Part shown: positions 9,130 through 17,110 of the stretch, in pieces
Numbering within the stretch: position 1 is the first letter of the stretch
Layout of the letters: each line of letters begins with the position of its first letter
NCBI RefSeq assembly: GCF_017876095.1
Contig: NZ_JAGINM010000026.1
Span: forward strand, 1-64,000
DNA length: 64,000 nt
From: Azospirillum agricola
GTDB lineage: Bacteria; Pseudomonadota; Alphaproteobacteria; Azospirillales; Azospirillaceae
Direction of reading: 5' to 3'
Notes under the pieces: generated by a model
Told to the model about the DNA's origin: nothing
Seen by the model: the letters and a program-made list of their open reading frames with translations, nothing else
Database searches by the model: none
Made by a program: the position numbers and the translations under genes

Positions 9130-9903
9130 ATGACCGGCATCGACATCCCATCGGTACGGGCGGCCTCCCCGCCGCCGGTGTCGGGCTGGGTCCATTCGGT
9201 CGAGACCGGCGGCACGGTGGACGGGCCGGGGATCCGCTACGTGCTGTTCCTCGCCGGCTGCCCGCTGCGCTGCCTCTACTGCCACAACCCCGACACCCAG
9301 CACATGCACGACGGCAGGCGTATCGACGCGGCCGACGTTCTGGCCGACATCGAGGCGACCGCCGGTTTCCTGCGCCACGGCCATGGCGGGGTGACGCTGA
9401 GCGGCGGCGAGCCGCTGGTGCAGCCGGAGTTCTGCGCGGCGATCCTGCGCGGCTGCAAGGCGATGGGTCTGCACACCGCGCTCGACACCTCCGGCTTCCT
9501 CGGCAACCACGCCGACGACTACCTGCTGGCCGACGTCGATCTGGTGCTGCTGGACATCAAGGCGTTCAAGGAAAGCACCTACCGGGAGCTGACCGGCGCC
9601 CCGCTGCGCCCGACGCTGGAGTTCGCGGAGCGGCTCGCGCTGATGCGCAAGCCGGTGTGGCTGCGCTATGTGCTGGTCCCCGGCCTGACCGACGACCTCG
9701 GCCAGATCGCCGGCCTCGCCGAGTTCGCCGCCGGGCTGGGCAACGTCGAACGGGTCGACGTGCTGCCCTTCCACAAGATGGGCGAGCACAAATGGCAGGC
9801 GCTCGGCCGGCCCTACAGGCTCGCGCGCACCCAGCCGCCCGACCCGGCGCTGACCGCGCGGGTGCGCGGCCTGTTCCGCGACGCCGGGCTGAACGTGCCG
9901 TAA
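9130..9903 (+). CDS. pflA: Pyruvate formate-lyase activating enzyme (radical SAM)
   Basis: A 257-residue radical S-adenosylmethionine enzyme that installs the glycyl radical on PflB. The CX3CX2C iron-sulfur site is Cys44, Cys48, Cys51 (CPLRCLYC), followed by the SAM-binding GGEP motif (LSGGEPLVQP, about residue 95). The DTSGF strand near 120 and the LLDIKAF stretch also match the family. It has an N-terminal extension of about 18 residues compared with E. coli PflA. It is co-transcribed with pflB. Confidence 0.94.
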   Translation: MTGIDIPSVRAASPPPVSGWVHSVETGGTVDGPGIRYVLFLAGCPLRCLYCHNPDTQHMHDGRRIDAADVLADIEATAGFLRHGHGGVTLSGGEPLVQPEFCAAILRGCKAMGLHTALDTSGFLGNHADDYLLADVDLVLLDIKAFKESTYRELTGAPLRPTLEFAERLALMRKPVWLRYVLVPGLTDDLGQIAGLAEFAAGLGNVERVDVLPFHKMGEHKWQALGRPYRLARTQPPDPALTARVRGLFRDAGLNVP

Positions 9904-9940
9904 GCCCATATCCCGCGACGATTCCGAAAGGACCGGGTTC

Positions 9941-10465
9941 ATGCTTGTCATCTTCGCGGGGCTGCCCGGAACCGGAAAGAGCACCATCGCCCAACCGGTG
10001 GCGGCCCGCCTCGCAGCGGTCTATCTGCGCATCGATTCCATCGAACAGGCAATCCGGTCGTCCGGCATCCTGCCGCCGGACGCGGACATCGGACCGGCCG
10101 GCTACATGACGGCCTACCGGGTCGCGGCCGACAATCTGCGCTTGGGCCGGTCCGTCGTCGTGGACTCGGTCAACCCGCTCAAGATCACGCGGGACGCCTA
10201 TCGCGCCGTCGCGGTGACGGCCGGTGCCGGAGTCATCGAGGTCGAAACCGTCTGCTCCGACCTTGAAATCCACCGCCGACGGGTGGAAACCCGGCCTCCC
10301 GATGTCGAAGGTCTGGCCTTGCCGAGCTGGGAACAGGTTGCAGCGCGCGCCTATGAACGCTGGGACCGTCCATGCCTGCGGCTCGACACCGCGCAGCTGC
10401 CGGTTGCACGAAGCGTTGAGTTGATATTGGACGCCGTGTCGTCCGCCGATCTGCGGAGATCCTGA
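9941..10465 (+). CDS. P-loop AAA-family kinase-like protein
   Basis: A 174-residue cytoplasmic protein with a Walker A motif GLPGTGKST at residues 7-15 close to the N-terminus. A VVDSVNP Walker B-like strand lies near 70, and an RRRVETRPPD lid-like region near 110. This is the AAA_33 / zeta-like small kinase layout, often phosphotransferases acting on small molecules or nucleotides. A GGAACCGG-type region follows the start and AAAGGACC precedes it. It lies 37 bases after pflA and may be read through, but a link to fermentation is not supported. Substrate unknown. Confidence 0.75.
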   Translation: MLVIFAGLPGTGKSTIAQPVAARLAAVYLRIDSIEQAIRSSGILPPDADIGPAGYMTAYRVAADNLRLGRSVVVDSVNPLKITRDAYRAVAVTAGAGVIEVETVCSDLEIHRRRVETRPPDVEGLALPSWEQVAARAYERWDRPCLRLDTAQLPVARSVELILDAVSSADLRRS

Positions 10466-10489
10466 CGTCTCAAGGGAGCGTGGCCTTCC

Positions 10490-11572
10490 TCATCCACGCC
10501 GGGCCAGCCCGCCCTTCAGCTTCAGCACGTAGGTGATGACCTCGGCCACCGCCTGATAGTGCTGGAGCGGAATGGTCGCGTCGACCTCCGCCGTCGCGTG
10601 CAGCGCGCGGGCCAACGGCGGATTCTCGACGATCGGCACGCCGTGCTCCTGCGCCAGGGCGCGGATGCGCAGCGCGATCAGGTCGGCGCCCTTGGCGAGG
10701 CAGACCGGTGCCGCCATCCGCCCGCGGTCATACTCCAGCGCCACCGCGAAGTGGGTCGGGTTGGTGATGACCACGGTGGCGCGAGGCACGTTCGCCATCA
10801 TCCGGGTCTTGGAGCGCGAGCGCCGGATCTCCTTCAGCTTGGCTTTGAGATGGGGGTCGCCCTCGACCTGCTTGTGCTCGTCCTTGATGTCCTGGAAGCT
10901 CATGCGCAGGCGCTTGCGCCACTCCAGCCGGTTCCACAGCACATCGACGACCGCCATCAGCACGGTCGCCAGCAGGACCGCCAGCAGCAGCCGCAGGGTC
11001 ACGTCCCGCAAAAGCACGGGCAAACCGGCGACGTCCATGCCCACAGTATCCTCCGTCCATGCGATGTAGGGCGCCAGCGTGTGCCACGCGGCGGCGGCGA
11101 TGATGATCAGCTTGATCAGACTCTTGAGAAACTCGACCAGGGCCTGCCGCGAGATGATCCGCTTCAGCCCGGCCGCCGGCGACAGATGCGAGATCTTCGG
11201 CCGGATGCGCTCGGTGGTGAACAGGAACTTGCCCTGGCCCAGCGCCGACACCACCACGCCCGCCGCCAGAATGCCCAGCACCGGCAGCAGCGCCGCTCCG
11301 GTGCCGAGGATCAGCCAATGCAGCCCGTGCAGCACGTCGAAGGCGGTGCCGTCGAGCCGGAAGTCGTCCGGATTCTCGATCAGCGGCAGCAGCAGCATCG
11401 ACAGCTTCGACGCGGCACCCGGCGCCGCCATCAGCACGATCATCCAGGCCGCCACCATCGCCGACAGCAGGCCGATGTCGCGGGCGCGGGGAACGTCGCC
11501 CTTCTCCTCCGCCTCGCGCAGCCGTTTCTCGGTGGGTTCCTCGGTCTTCTGGGAGTCGTCCTCGTCCGCCAT
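10490..11572 (-). CDS. flhB: Flagellar export-gate switch protein FlhB
   Basis: Inner-membrane component of the flagellar type III export gate that switches from rod/hook to filament substrates. At 360 residues, it has four membrane segments (about 35-55, 90-110, 150-170, 190-210) and a cytoplasmic domain. The self-cleaving NPTH motif is at residues 271-274. It begins MADEDDSQKTEEPTEKRLRE, the standard FlhB opening. Last gene of the flhA-fliR-flhB run, 10 bases after fliR. The end converges on the kinase gene. Confidence 0.96.
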   Translation of the reverse strand: MADEDDSQKTEEPTEKRLREAEEKGDVPRARDIGLLSAMVAAWMIVLMAAPGAASKLSMLLLPLIENPDDFRLDGTAFDVLHGLHWLILGTGAALLPVLGILAAGVVVSALGQGKFLFTTERIRPKISHLSPAAGLKRIISRQALVEFLKSLIKLIIIAAAAWHTLAPYIAWTEDTVGMDVAGLPVLLRDVTLRLLLAVLLATVLMAVVDVLWNRLEWRKRLRMSFQDIKDEHKQVEGDPHLKAKLKEIRRSRSKTRMMANVPRATVVITNPTHFAVALEYDRGRMAAPVCLAKGADLIALRIRALAQEHGVPIVENPPLARALHATAEVDATIPLQHYQAVAEVITYVLKLKGGLARRG

Positions 11573-11582
11573 CGCCCAGCCC

Positions 11583-12341
11583 TCACGATCCCGACAGCCA
11601 GCCGCCGAGCGCGGCGACGAAACCGGTCAGCATGGCCCCGGCGGTCATCATGAACAGCCCCAGCCCAGCCACCAGCAGGATCGGCGTGCCAACGAAGAAG
11701 ACCGGCATCGCCGGCATCACCCGGTTGACCAGACCCAGAGCCAGATTGAACACCAGCCCGTAGAGGATGAAGGGCGCCGCCAGCCCCACCGCCAGCCGGA
11801 AGGTCGTGGCGATGAGCTGCGAAAAGCGCCCGGCCAGCATCCCGATGTCGGGAAACTCGCCGACCGGCCAGGAGCCGTAGGAGCGGGCGAGCGCCCCGAT
11901 CATCAGGTAATGGACGTCCGAGGCGAACATCAGCGCCAGCCCGCCGATCAGCAGCACGCCCGACAGCACCGACCCGCCCTCGAAGCCGGCGGCGTCGAGC
12001 GAGAAGGGGTTGCTGAGCCCGATTGCCTGCGCGGCAACGCCGCCGGTGGTTTGCAGCGCCGCCATGAACAGCTTGGCCCCCAGCCCGAGATAGGCGCCGA
12101 CCAGAATCTCCCCGGCGAAGGCGTGCAGCATCTCGGTCGGCTCGGCCGGCGTGCGGTCGGGCAGCCCCTCGACGCTCGGCAGCAGCACCAGCGTAACGAT
12201 CAGCGCGACGGCGGCACGCACCCGCATCGGCACGGCGACCTCGCCGAAACCGGGCAGGAAACCGACGGCCGCCGCCACCCGCACCAGCACGAGGAAGCCG
12301 CGGTAGATTTCGAGCGTCAGCAGGTTGGTCAGCGGGTCCAT
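11583..12341 (-). CDS. fliR: Flagellar export-gate protein FliR
   Basis: Polytopic inner-membrane subunit of the flagellar export gate (FliP-FliQ-FliR core), 252 residues with several long hydrophobic helices. The start MDPLTNLLTLEIYRGFLVLV at 12341 is preferred. It has GGGGA upstream and leaves the usual FliR N-terminus, whereas a longer frame to 12392 would translate through an intergenic repeat. It lies between flhA and flhB on the minus strand. Confidence 0.93.
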   Translation of the reverse strand: MDPLTNLLTLEIYRGFLVLVRVAAAVGFLPGFGEVAVPMRVRAAVALIVTLVLLPSVEGLPDRTPAEPTEMLHAFAGEILVGAYLGLGAKLFMAALQTTGGVAAQAIGLSNPFSLDAAGFEGGSVLSGVLLIGGLALMFASDVHYLMIGALARSYGSWPVGEFPDIGMLAGRFSQLIATTFRLAVGLAAPFILYGLVFNLALGLVNRVMPAMPVFFVGTPILLVAGLGLFMMTAGAMLTGFVAALGGWLSGS

Positions 12342-12352
12342 GGCACACGGTC

Positions 12353-12377
12353 CCCTCCCCCACCCAGCGGGGGAGGG
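12353..12377. repeat. Palindromic REP-like element between flhA and fliR
   Basis: CCCTCCCCC and GGGGGAGGG form a perfect 9-bp stem around ACCCAGC, followed by TTGGGGTGGGGGC. This is the common GC-rich intergenic palindrome type found in many copies in high-GC Proteobacteria. It occupies most of the gap between flhA and fliR, and could stabilise or terminate the transcript. Confidence 0.65.
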
Positions 12378-12426
12378 TTGGGGTGGGGGCAAGAACGCCA
12401 GCCCTGCATTCCCTCCATCGCCACCC

Positions 12427-14520
12427 TCACACCTGATCGATGGTCTTGAGCGACGCCTTGCGGTGCAGCTCGGCGTGGCTCAGCACCGGGGTCATCGGGC
12501 TGACGCGCTCCAGCAGCGAGCGCACGAAGGGCCGCACCTCGGCGCCGACCAGCAGCGCCGGCCAGACCTGCGGGGTGGCGTGCTTCTGGATCTTCAGCCG
12601 CACAGCCGTCAGGAACTCCTGCACCTGGCTCGGCGGCATGACGAAGCGGCGGTCCTCGCCCTCCACCACGATGTTCTCCAGCAACGCCTGCTCCCAGCGC
12701 GGCGTCAGCGCGATCACCGGAACGAAGCCGTCCGGCCCGGCAAGCCCCTGGCAGATCTGCTGGCCCAGCCGCATCCGCACATGCTCGGTGATCAGCGTGA
12801 TGTGGCGGGTCCAGCCGACCGCCTCGGCGATCGCCTCGACGATGGTCGGCAGGTTGCGGATCGACACCCGCTCGGCCAGCAGCGCCTGGAGCACCCGTTG
12901 CAGCACCACCAGCGAGATCTGGCTCGGCACCATGTCGTTGATCAGCTTCTGGTACTCGCGCCCCAGCCCCTCGATCAGCTTCTGCAAGGCCGCGAAGGTC
13001 ATCAGCATCGGCAGATGGTCCTTGATGACCTCGGTCAGGTGGGTGGTGATGACGCTTTCCGGATCGACCACCGTGTAGCCCTTGGCCGCCGCCTCCTCGT
13101 GGCGGGCCGGGTCGATCCATTTGGCGTGCAGGCCGAAGGTCGGCTCGCGCGTCGATTCCCCGGCGATGTCCGGCACCTCGCCCCCGGTCGGATCGATGGC
13201 GAGCAGATGCTTGGGCCGCACCTCGCCCTTGGCGGCCTCGACCCCCATCACGCTGATGACGTAGCTCTTGGGCGCCAGGAAGCTGCTGTCCTTGATGCGC
13301 ACCGAGGGCAGGATGAAGCCGAACTCGGTGGCGAAGCGCTTGCGCAGCGTCTTCACCTTGCTGGTCAGCGGGCCGTTCTTGTTGAGGATCAGCGGCACCA
13401 GATGATTGCCGACCTCGACCTTGACGTCGTCGACCTTCAGCATCTCCTCGACCGGCTCCTCGGGTGCGGCGATGGGCGGCTTGCGGCTCTCCTCCAGCTT
13501 GGCCAGCGCGGCGGCGCGCGCCCGGCGGCGCGGCATGTACCAGCCGAGCGCCGCGAAAGCGGCACCGATGGCGAGGAACGGGGCGACCGGCAGCCCCGGC
13601 ATCAGCGCCAGCGCGCCGAGCAGGCCGGAGGCGACCATCAGCGCCTTGGGATAGGCGCCGAGCTGGTCGATCACCGCCTTGTCGGCCGAGCCGATGTTGC
13701 CGCCCTTGGTGACCAGCAGGCCGGCGGCGAGCGAAACGATCAGCGCCGGGATCTGGGTCGCCAGACCGTCACCCACCGTCAGGGTGGTGTAGACGCCGGC
13801 GGCGTGCTCGAAGCTCATCCCCTTCTGGGCCATGCCGATGGCCATGCCGCCCAGCACGTTGATGACGGTGATGATCAGGCCGGCCACCGCGTCGCCGCGC
13901 ACGAACTTCGAGGCGCCGTCCATGGCGCCGTAGAAGGTGCTCTCGTCCTCCAGCTCCTTGCGGCGGCGGCGCGCCTCGGTGTCGTCGATCATGCCGGCCG
14001 AGAGGTCGGCGTCGATCGCCATCTGCTTGCCGGGAATGGCGTCGAGCGTGAAGCGCGCGCCGACCTCGGCGATGCGGGTGGCGCCCTTGGTGATGACCAC
14101 GAAGTTGATGATCACCAGGATGCAGAAGATCACCACGCCGATGACGAAGTTGCCGCCCATCACGAACTGGCTGAAGCCCTGGATCACATGGCCGGCCGCG
14201 CCATGGCCGTTGTGACCGTCGCTGAGGATCAGCCGGGTGGACGCGATGTTCAGCGCCAGCCGCATCATGGTGACGACCAGCAGCACCGTCGGGAAGGACG
14301 AGAAGTCGAGCGGACGCGGAATCCACAGCGACACCATCAGGATCAGCACGCTGATCGAGAAGGACAGCGCCAGCCCGAGATCGAGGAACCAGGAAGGCAC
14401 CGGCAGGAACAGCACCGCCAGCACCAGCAGGATGCCCACCGCGAACAGCACGTCGCGGTTCGCCAGCCCGATGTCGCCGAGGATCCCGAACCGGCTGCGG
14501 ACGTGATCGGTTAAGGTCAT
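12427..14520 (-). CDS. flhA: Flagellar export-gate protein FlhA
   Basis: The largest subunit of the flagellar type III export gate, 697 residues, close to the usual 690. The N-terminal half has about eight membrane segments. The conserved FHIPEP-family loop region around FVIGVVIFCILVIINF and VITKGATRIAEV is visible. The C-terminal cytoplasmic domain (about 350-697) docks chaperone-substrate complexes. It heads the flhA-fliR-flhB run and carries its own upstream box (14609-14626). Minus strand. Confidence 0.97.
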   Translation of the reverse strand: MTLTDHVRSRFGILGDIGLANRDVLFAVGILLVLAVLFLPVPSWFLDLGLALSFSISVLILMVSLWIPRPLDFSSFPTVLLVVTMMRLALNIASTRLILSDGHNGHGAAGHVIQGFSQFVMGGNFVIGVVIFCILVIINFVVITKGATRIAEVGARFTLDAIPGKQMAIDADLSAGMIDDTEARRRRKELEDESTFYGAMDGASKFVRGDAVAGLIITVINVLGGMAIGMAQKGMSFEHAAGVYTTLTVGDGLATQIPALIVSLAAGLLVTKGGNIGSADKAVIDQLGAYPKALMVASGLLGALALMPGLPVAPFLAIGAAFAALGWYMPRRRARAAALAKLEESRKPPIAAPEEPVEEMLKVDDVKVEVGNHLVPLILNKNGPLTSKVKTLRKRFATEFGFILPSVRIKDSSFLAPKSYVISVMGVEAAKGEVRPKHLLAIDPTGGEVPDIAGESTREPTFGLHAKWIDPARHEEAAAKGYTVVDPESVITTHLTEVIKDHLPMLMTFAALQKLIEGLGREYQKLINDMVPSQISLVVLQRVLQALLAERVSIRNLPTIVEAIAEAVGWTRHITLITEHVRMRLGQQICQGLAGPDGFVPVIALTPRWEQALLENIVVEGEDRRFVMPPSQVQEFLTAVRLKIQKHATPQVWPALLVGAEVRPFVRSLLERVSPMTPVLSHAELHRKASLKTIDQV

Positions 14521-14608
14521 GGTGTCCCGAAGCTTGCGAAAGGGGCGGCCGAAGGCGAAGGGTGGGAAGGCACGGCACGGCGTGGATGGGCAAAGCGTAG
14601 ACAGGCCC

Positions 14609-14626
14609 GGTAAAACCCGGATTTAA
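14609..14626 (-). promoter_or_regulatory. CtrA-like box upstream of flhA
   Basis: On the minus strand this reads CTTAAATCCGGGTTTTAC-like (14627-14610), with TTAA then 7 bases then TTTTA. It lies 90-106 bases before the flhA start and after the stop of the transglycosylase gene, giving flhA its own promoter region. It matches the dyad seen between flgB and fliI at 13 of 16 defined positions. Confidence 0.45.
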
Positions 14627-14657
14627 GCGGGCGGCCAGCCGGCGCGACCGCGGGACC

Positions 14658-15455
14658 TCACCGTCCCGCCTCCGGCAGCAGCGGCTGGGTGGGACCGCTG
14701 GCGAACAGGCCGGACAGGAAGGCGAGATGGCCGCGCTCGGCCGCCGTCCACACCGGAGCGGCGCTCGCGCCGGCGCTCACGGTCTGCGGACCGGCGGCCA
14801 GCGTCTCCAGATAGCCGAGCGCGCCGGCGACCCAGCGCAGATTGCCCGACACCCGCTGGCGGTACGCTTCGCCGCGTTCCGACTGGGCGGAGTGGTAACG
14901 GGCGATGGCGGCCTCCAGCGATCCGTGGTCACGCCGCAGCGCGCCGAGGAAACCGGCGGCGTAGCGGGCGTTGGCGACGGGATCAAAGGCGGTGGCGAGG
15001 TCGGGAAAGGCGTCGGGATGCCAGCGCAGGTTGACCTGGAGGCACCCGACGTCGATCGAACGCACCCCGCGCCCCTGCGCCTCCCGAACGAAGGCGATGG
15101 CGGCGTCGCGCGTCGGAAAATAGTGGGAGCGGCCCTCGGTGTTGACGGTCCAGGGCCAAGCGGTGAACAGGCGGTCCTCGGTGCGTCGGCCGGATTCGGT
15201 GAAGCCCATCGCCAGCAGCAGATGGTCGGTGATGCCGGCCGCGCGCTCGGCGTCGAGAATGGCGGCGATGCACTGGGCTTCCGGCGGCAGCGGCCCGCGC
15301 GAGCGTTCGCGTTCGGGCGGCGGGGGCTTGGGCGCCGCGTAGAGCGCGGTGCTCCAGGTTCCGATGGAGGAGGAACCGGCGGCCGGGGCCGCCGCCTGGA
15401 CGGGAACGCCCGCCAGCAGCGCCGCGGCCAGCGGGATCAGCAGCCGCGCCGGCAT
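14658..15455 (-). CDS. Periplasmic lytic transglycosylase (SLT type) of the flagellar cluster
   Basis: A 265-residue exported murein transglycosylase. A signal peptide (MPARLLIPLAAALLAGVPVQA) leads a proline-rich linker, then an SLT-like domain. The probable catalytic Glu is in AMGFTESGRR, the VGCLQVNLRWH strand replaces the usual GLMQ motif, and ARYHS replaces the AYN motif. It sits 3 bases after fliQ, between fliQ and flhA, so it probably opens peptidoglycan for rod assembly, replacing the muramidase domain of FlgJ. Cleavage specificity is inferred from family. Confidence 0.8.
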   Translation of the reverse strand: MPARLLIPLAAALLAGVPVQAAAPAAGSSSIGTWSTALYAAPKPPPPERERSRGPLPPEAQCIAAILDAERAAGITDHLLLAMGFTESGRRTEDRLFTAWPWTVNTEGRSHYFPTRDAAIAFVREAQGRGVRSIDVGCLQVNLRWHPDAFPDLATAFDPVANARYAAGFLGALRRDHGSLEAAIARYHSAQSERGEAYRQRVSGNLRWVAGALGYLETLAAGPQTVSAGASAAPVWTAAERGHLAFLSGLFASGPTQPLLPEAGR

Positions 15456-15458
15456 GGC

Positions 15459-15725
15459 CTATTCGATGGCGACGATGAGATCGGTCAGCCGCTCGGCATA
15501 GGTGGCGAGCGTGCCGTACATGAAAGGCAGCGCCAGCACCGTGACGACCAGAATGGCGACGATCTTGGGCACGAAGGTCAGCGTCATCTCCTGCACCTGG
15601 GTCAGCGCCTGGATCAGCGAGATGGCGACGCCGACCACCACGGCGACAAGCAGCGGTGCCGCCGCGACGACCAGAGTCGTCCAGATGCCGCTGCGCAGCA
15701 CCTCCAGCACATCGGCCTGGTTCAT
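15459..15725 (-). CDS. fliQ: Flagellar export-gate protein FliQ
   Basis: An 88-residue inner-membrane protein with two long hydrophobic helices (about 16-40 and 52-76), the standard FliQ size and layout. It begins MNQADVLEVLRSGIWTTLVV. It forms the export-gate core with FliP and FliR. It follows fliE by 33 bases and precedes the transglycosylase gene. Confidence 0.93.
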   Translation of the reverse strand: MNQADVLEVLRSGIWTTLVVAAAPLLVAVVVGVAISLIQALTQVQEMTLTFVPKIVAILVVTVLALPFMYGTLATYAERLTDLIVAIE

Positions 15726-15758
15726 GCGACGGGCTCCCGTTTCCCGATCACGCGGACG

Positions 15759-16148
15759 TCACACGGAAATCCGCATGATCTCCTGATAGGCCTGGACCAT
15801 CTTGTCGCGGATGGCGACGACGCTCTGCACCGTCATTTCGGCGGCAAGCACCGATCGCACCACCTCCTGCGCGCTGGCCTTGCCGGCGACGGCCGACATC
15901 GACACCCGCTCGCTCTCCTTCAGCGTGTCGACCGCCTGGGCGATCTGCTTGTCGAGGAAGGCGCCGAAATCGGTCTCGGAGGTGGCGGCCACAGCGTCGG
16001 CGCCGAACACCCCCGAGGCACCGAAGGCGGTCGCCTTGGTTTCGGCCAAGCCGTTCGGAACGAGGCCGCCGGGCGCAAGGCCGGTGACGGCCGGGCTGCG
16101 GTTGGCGGCGTAGGCGGCGGCGACGCGGCCGATGGGCATGTCGATCAT
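15759..16148 (-). CDS. fliE: Flagellar hook-basal body junction protein FliE
   Basis: A 129-residue protein linking the MS ring to the rod. The conserved C-terminal helices are present (FLDKQIAQAVDTLKESE and VQSVVAIRDKMVQAYQEIMR, ending ISV). The ATG at 16148 has AGGAG 8 bases upstream; an in-frame ATG three codons later is possible. It follows flgC by 11 bases. Confidence 0.93.
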   Translation of the reverse strand: MIDMPIGRVAAAYAANRSPAVTGLAPGGLVPNGLAETKATAFGASGVFGADAVAATSETDFGAFLDKQIAQAVDTLKESERVSMSAVAGKASAQEVVRSVLAAEMTVQSVVAIRDKMVQAYQEIMRISV

Positions 16149-16159
16149 GGAAGGGCTCC

Positions 16160-16579
16160 TCAGCCGCGCAGCAGGTCGACGACGCGGTTCATCATGGCGC
16201 GCGACTGTTCGATGACGTTCATGCTGGCCTCGAAGGAGCGGCCGGCCTCGCGCATGTCCATCATCTCGATCAGCGGCTGGACGTTGGGGCGCTTGACATA
16301 GCCCTTGTCGTCGGCCGCCGGGTGCGAGGGGTCGTAGTCGAGCCGGAAATCGCTGCGGTCGCGGCCGATCTGCTTGACCTTCACCACCTCCGCCCCGACG
16401 GAGCGGTCCATCATGCTGTCGAAGGAGACGGTCTTGCGGCGGTAGGGGTCGCCGCCCTTGGTGACGGCGGTGGAATCGGCGTTGGCGAGATTCTCGGCGA
16501 CCACCCGCAGCCGCGTCGACTGGGCCTGGAGCCCGGCTGTGGCGATCTTCAGGGTCGCGCCCAGGGCGTCGTTCATCAT
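16160..16579 (-). CDS. flgC: Flagellar proximal rod protein FlgC
   Basis: A 139-residue rod subunit. The N-terminal rod-family signature appears as LRVVAENLANADST, and the C-terminal helix runs to NVIEQSRAMMNRVVDLLRG. Two tandem ATG codons follow a strong AAGGAGG site. It is second in flgB-flgC-fliE-fliQ. Confidence 0.95.
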   Translation of the reverse strand: MMNDALGATLKIATAGLQAQSTRLRVVAENLANADSTAVTKGGDPYRRKTVSFDSMMDRSVGAEVVKVKQIGRDRSDFRLDYDPSHPAADDKGYVKRPNVQPLIEMMDMREAGRSFEASMNVIEQSRAMMNRVVDLLRG

Positions 16580-16609
16580 GGCGGTCCTCCTTCCGGATCA
16601 GCCCAAAAA

Positions 16610-17002
16610 TCAGCCGTTGCGCCAGGCCATGCGCAGCATCTGCACGTTGCGCTGGAACAGGCTGGTGGTCAGGGCGAAGGCGTCGCGGGTCTCGCTGCCC
16701 TTGCTCATCTCCTGCTCCAGCGACACCGCGTTGCCGGACGGGGTCGATTCCCACAGATCCTGCTTGCCGGCCTCGCGGAAGGCGGTGACCGGCTTGCCGC
16801 CGGTCAGATGGAGGGCGGCGGTGCGCGCGGTCTCGACCGGCCGGACGCCGTTCAGCACCGCGTCGAAGGATTTCAGGTCGCGCGCCGTGTAGTCGGGCGT
16901 GTTGGCGTTGACGACATTCTCGGCGATCAGCTTCTGCCGCTGCGCCAAGTAATCGAGGCGGGTTCCGGCGAGTTGAAAGAGACCGATTTTGCTAAAATCC
17001 AT
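16610..17002 (-). CDS. flgB: Flagellar proximal rod protein FlgB
   Basis: A 130-residue rod subunit with the flagellar rod signature QKLIAENVVNANTPDYTARD near residues 24-43 and a C-terminal alpha-helix (SLFQRNVQMLRMA). First gene of the flgBC-fliEQ run. Its 108-base upstream region is shared with divergent fliI and carries the dyad at 17060-17077. Confidence 0.95.
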   Translation of the reverse strand: MDFSKIGLFQLAGTRLDYLAQRQKLIAENVVNANTPDYTARDLKSFDAVLNGVRPVETARTAALHLTGGKPVTAFREAGKQDLWESTPSGNAVSLEQEMSKGSETRDAFALTTSLFQRNVQMLRMAWRNG

Positions 17003-17059
17003 GACGCCCTCATTCCAGCGCGTGGCGGCGCAAAGTCAGGGGCAAGGTGAACCCGGCCG

Positions 17060-17077
17060 TTTAAAACCGGATTTAAA
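17060..17077. promoter_or_regulatory. Dyad CtrA-like box between flgB and fliI
   Basis: TTTAAAACCGGATTTAAA is a near-perfect palindrome: eight of nine base pairs match around a CCGG centre. TTAA half sites are spaced by 8 bases. It lies 58 bases from the flgB start and 34 bases from the fliI start, well placed to drive or repress both divergent operons. Confidence 0.55.
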
Positions 17078-17110
17078 ATCCTCCCGTTAGGATGCGGACA
17101 ACGAGGATGG

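Noticed and set aside
6748..9987. A 3.2-kb minus-strand open frame opposite pflB-pflA
   Set aside because: Same reason: pflB and pflA carry all active-site motifs, and the antisense translation has none.
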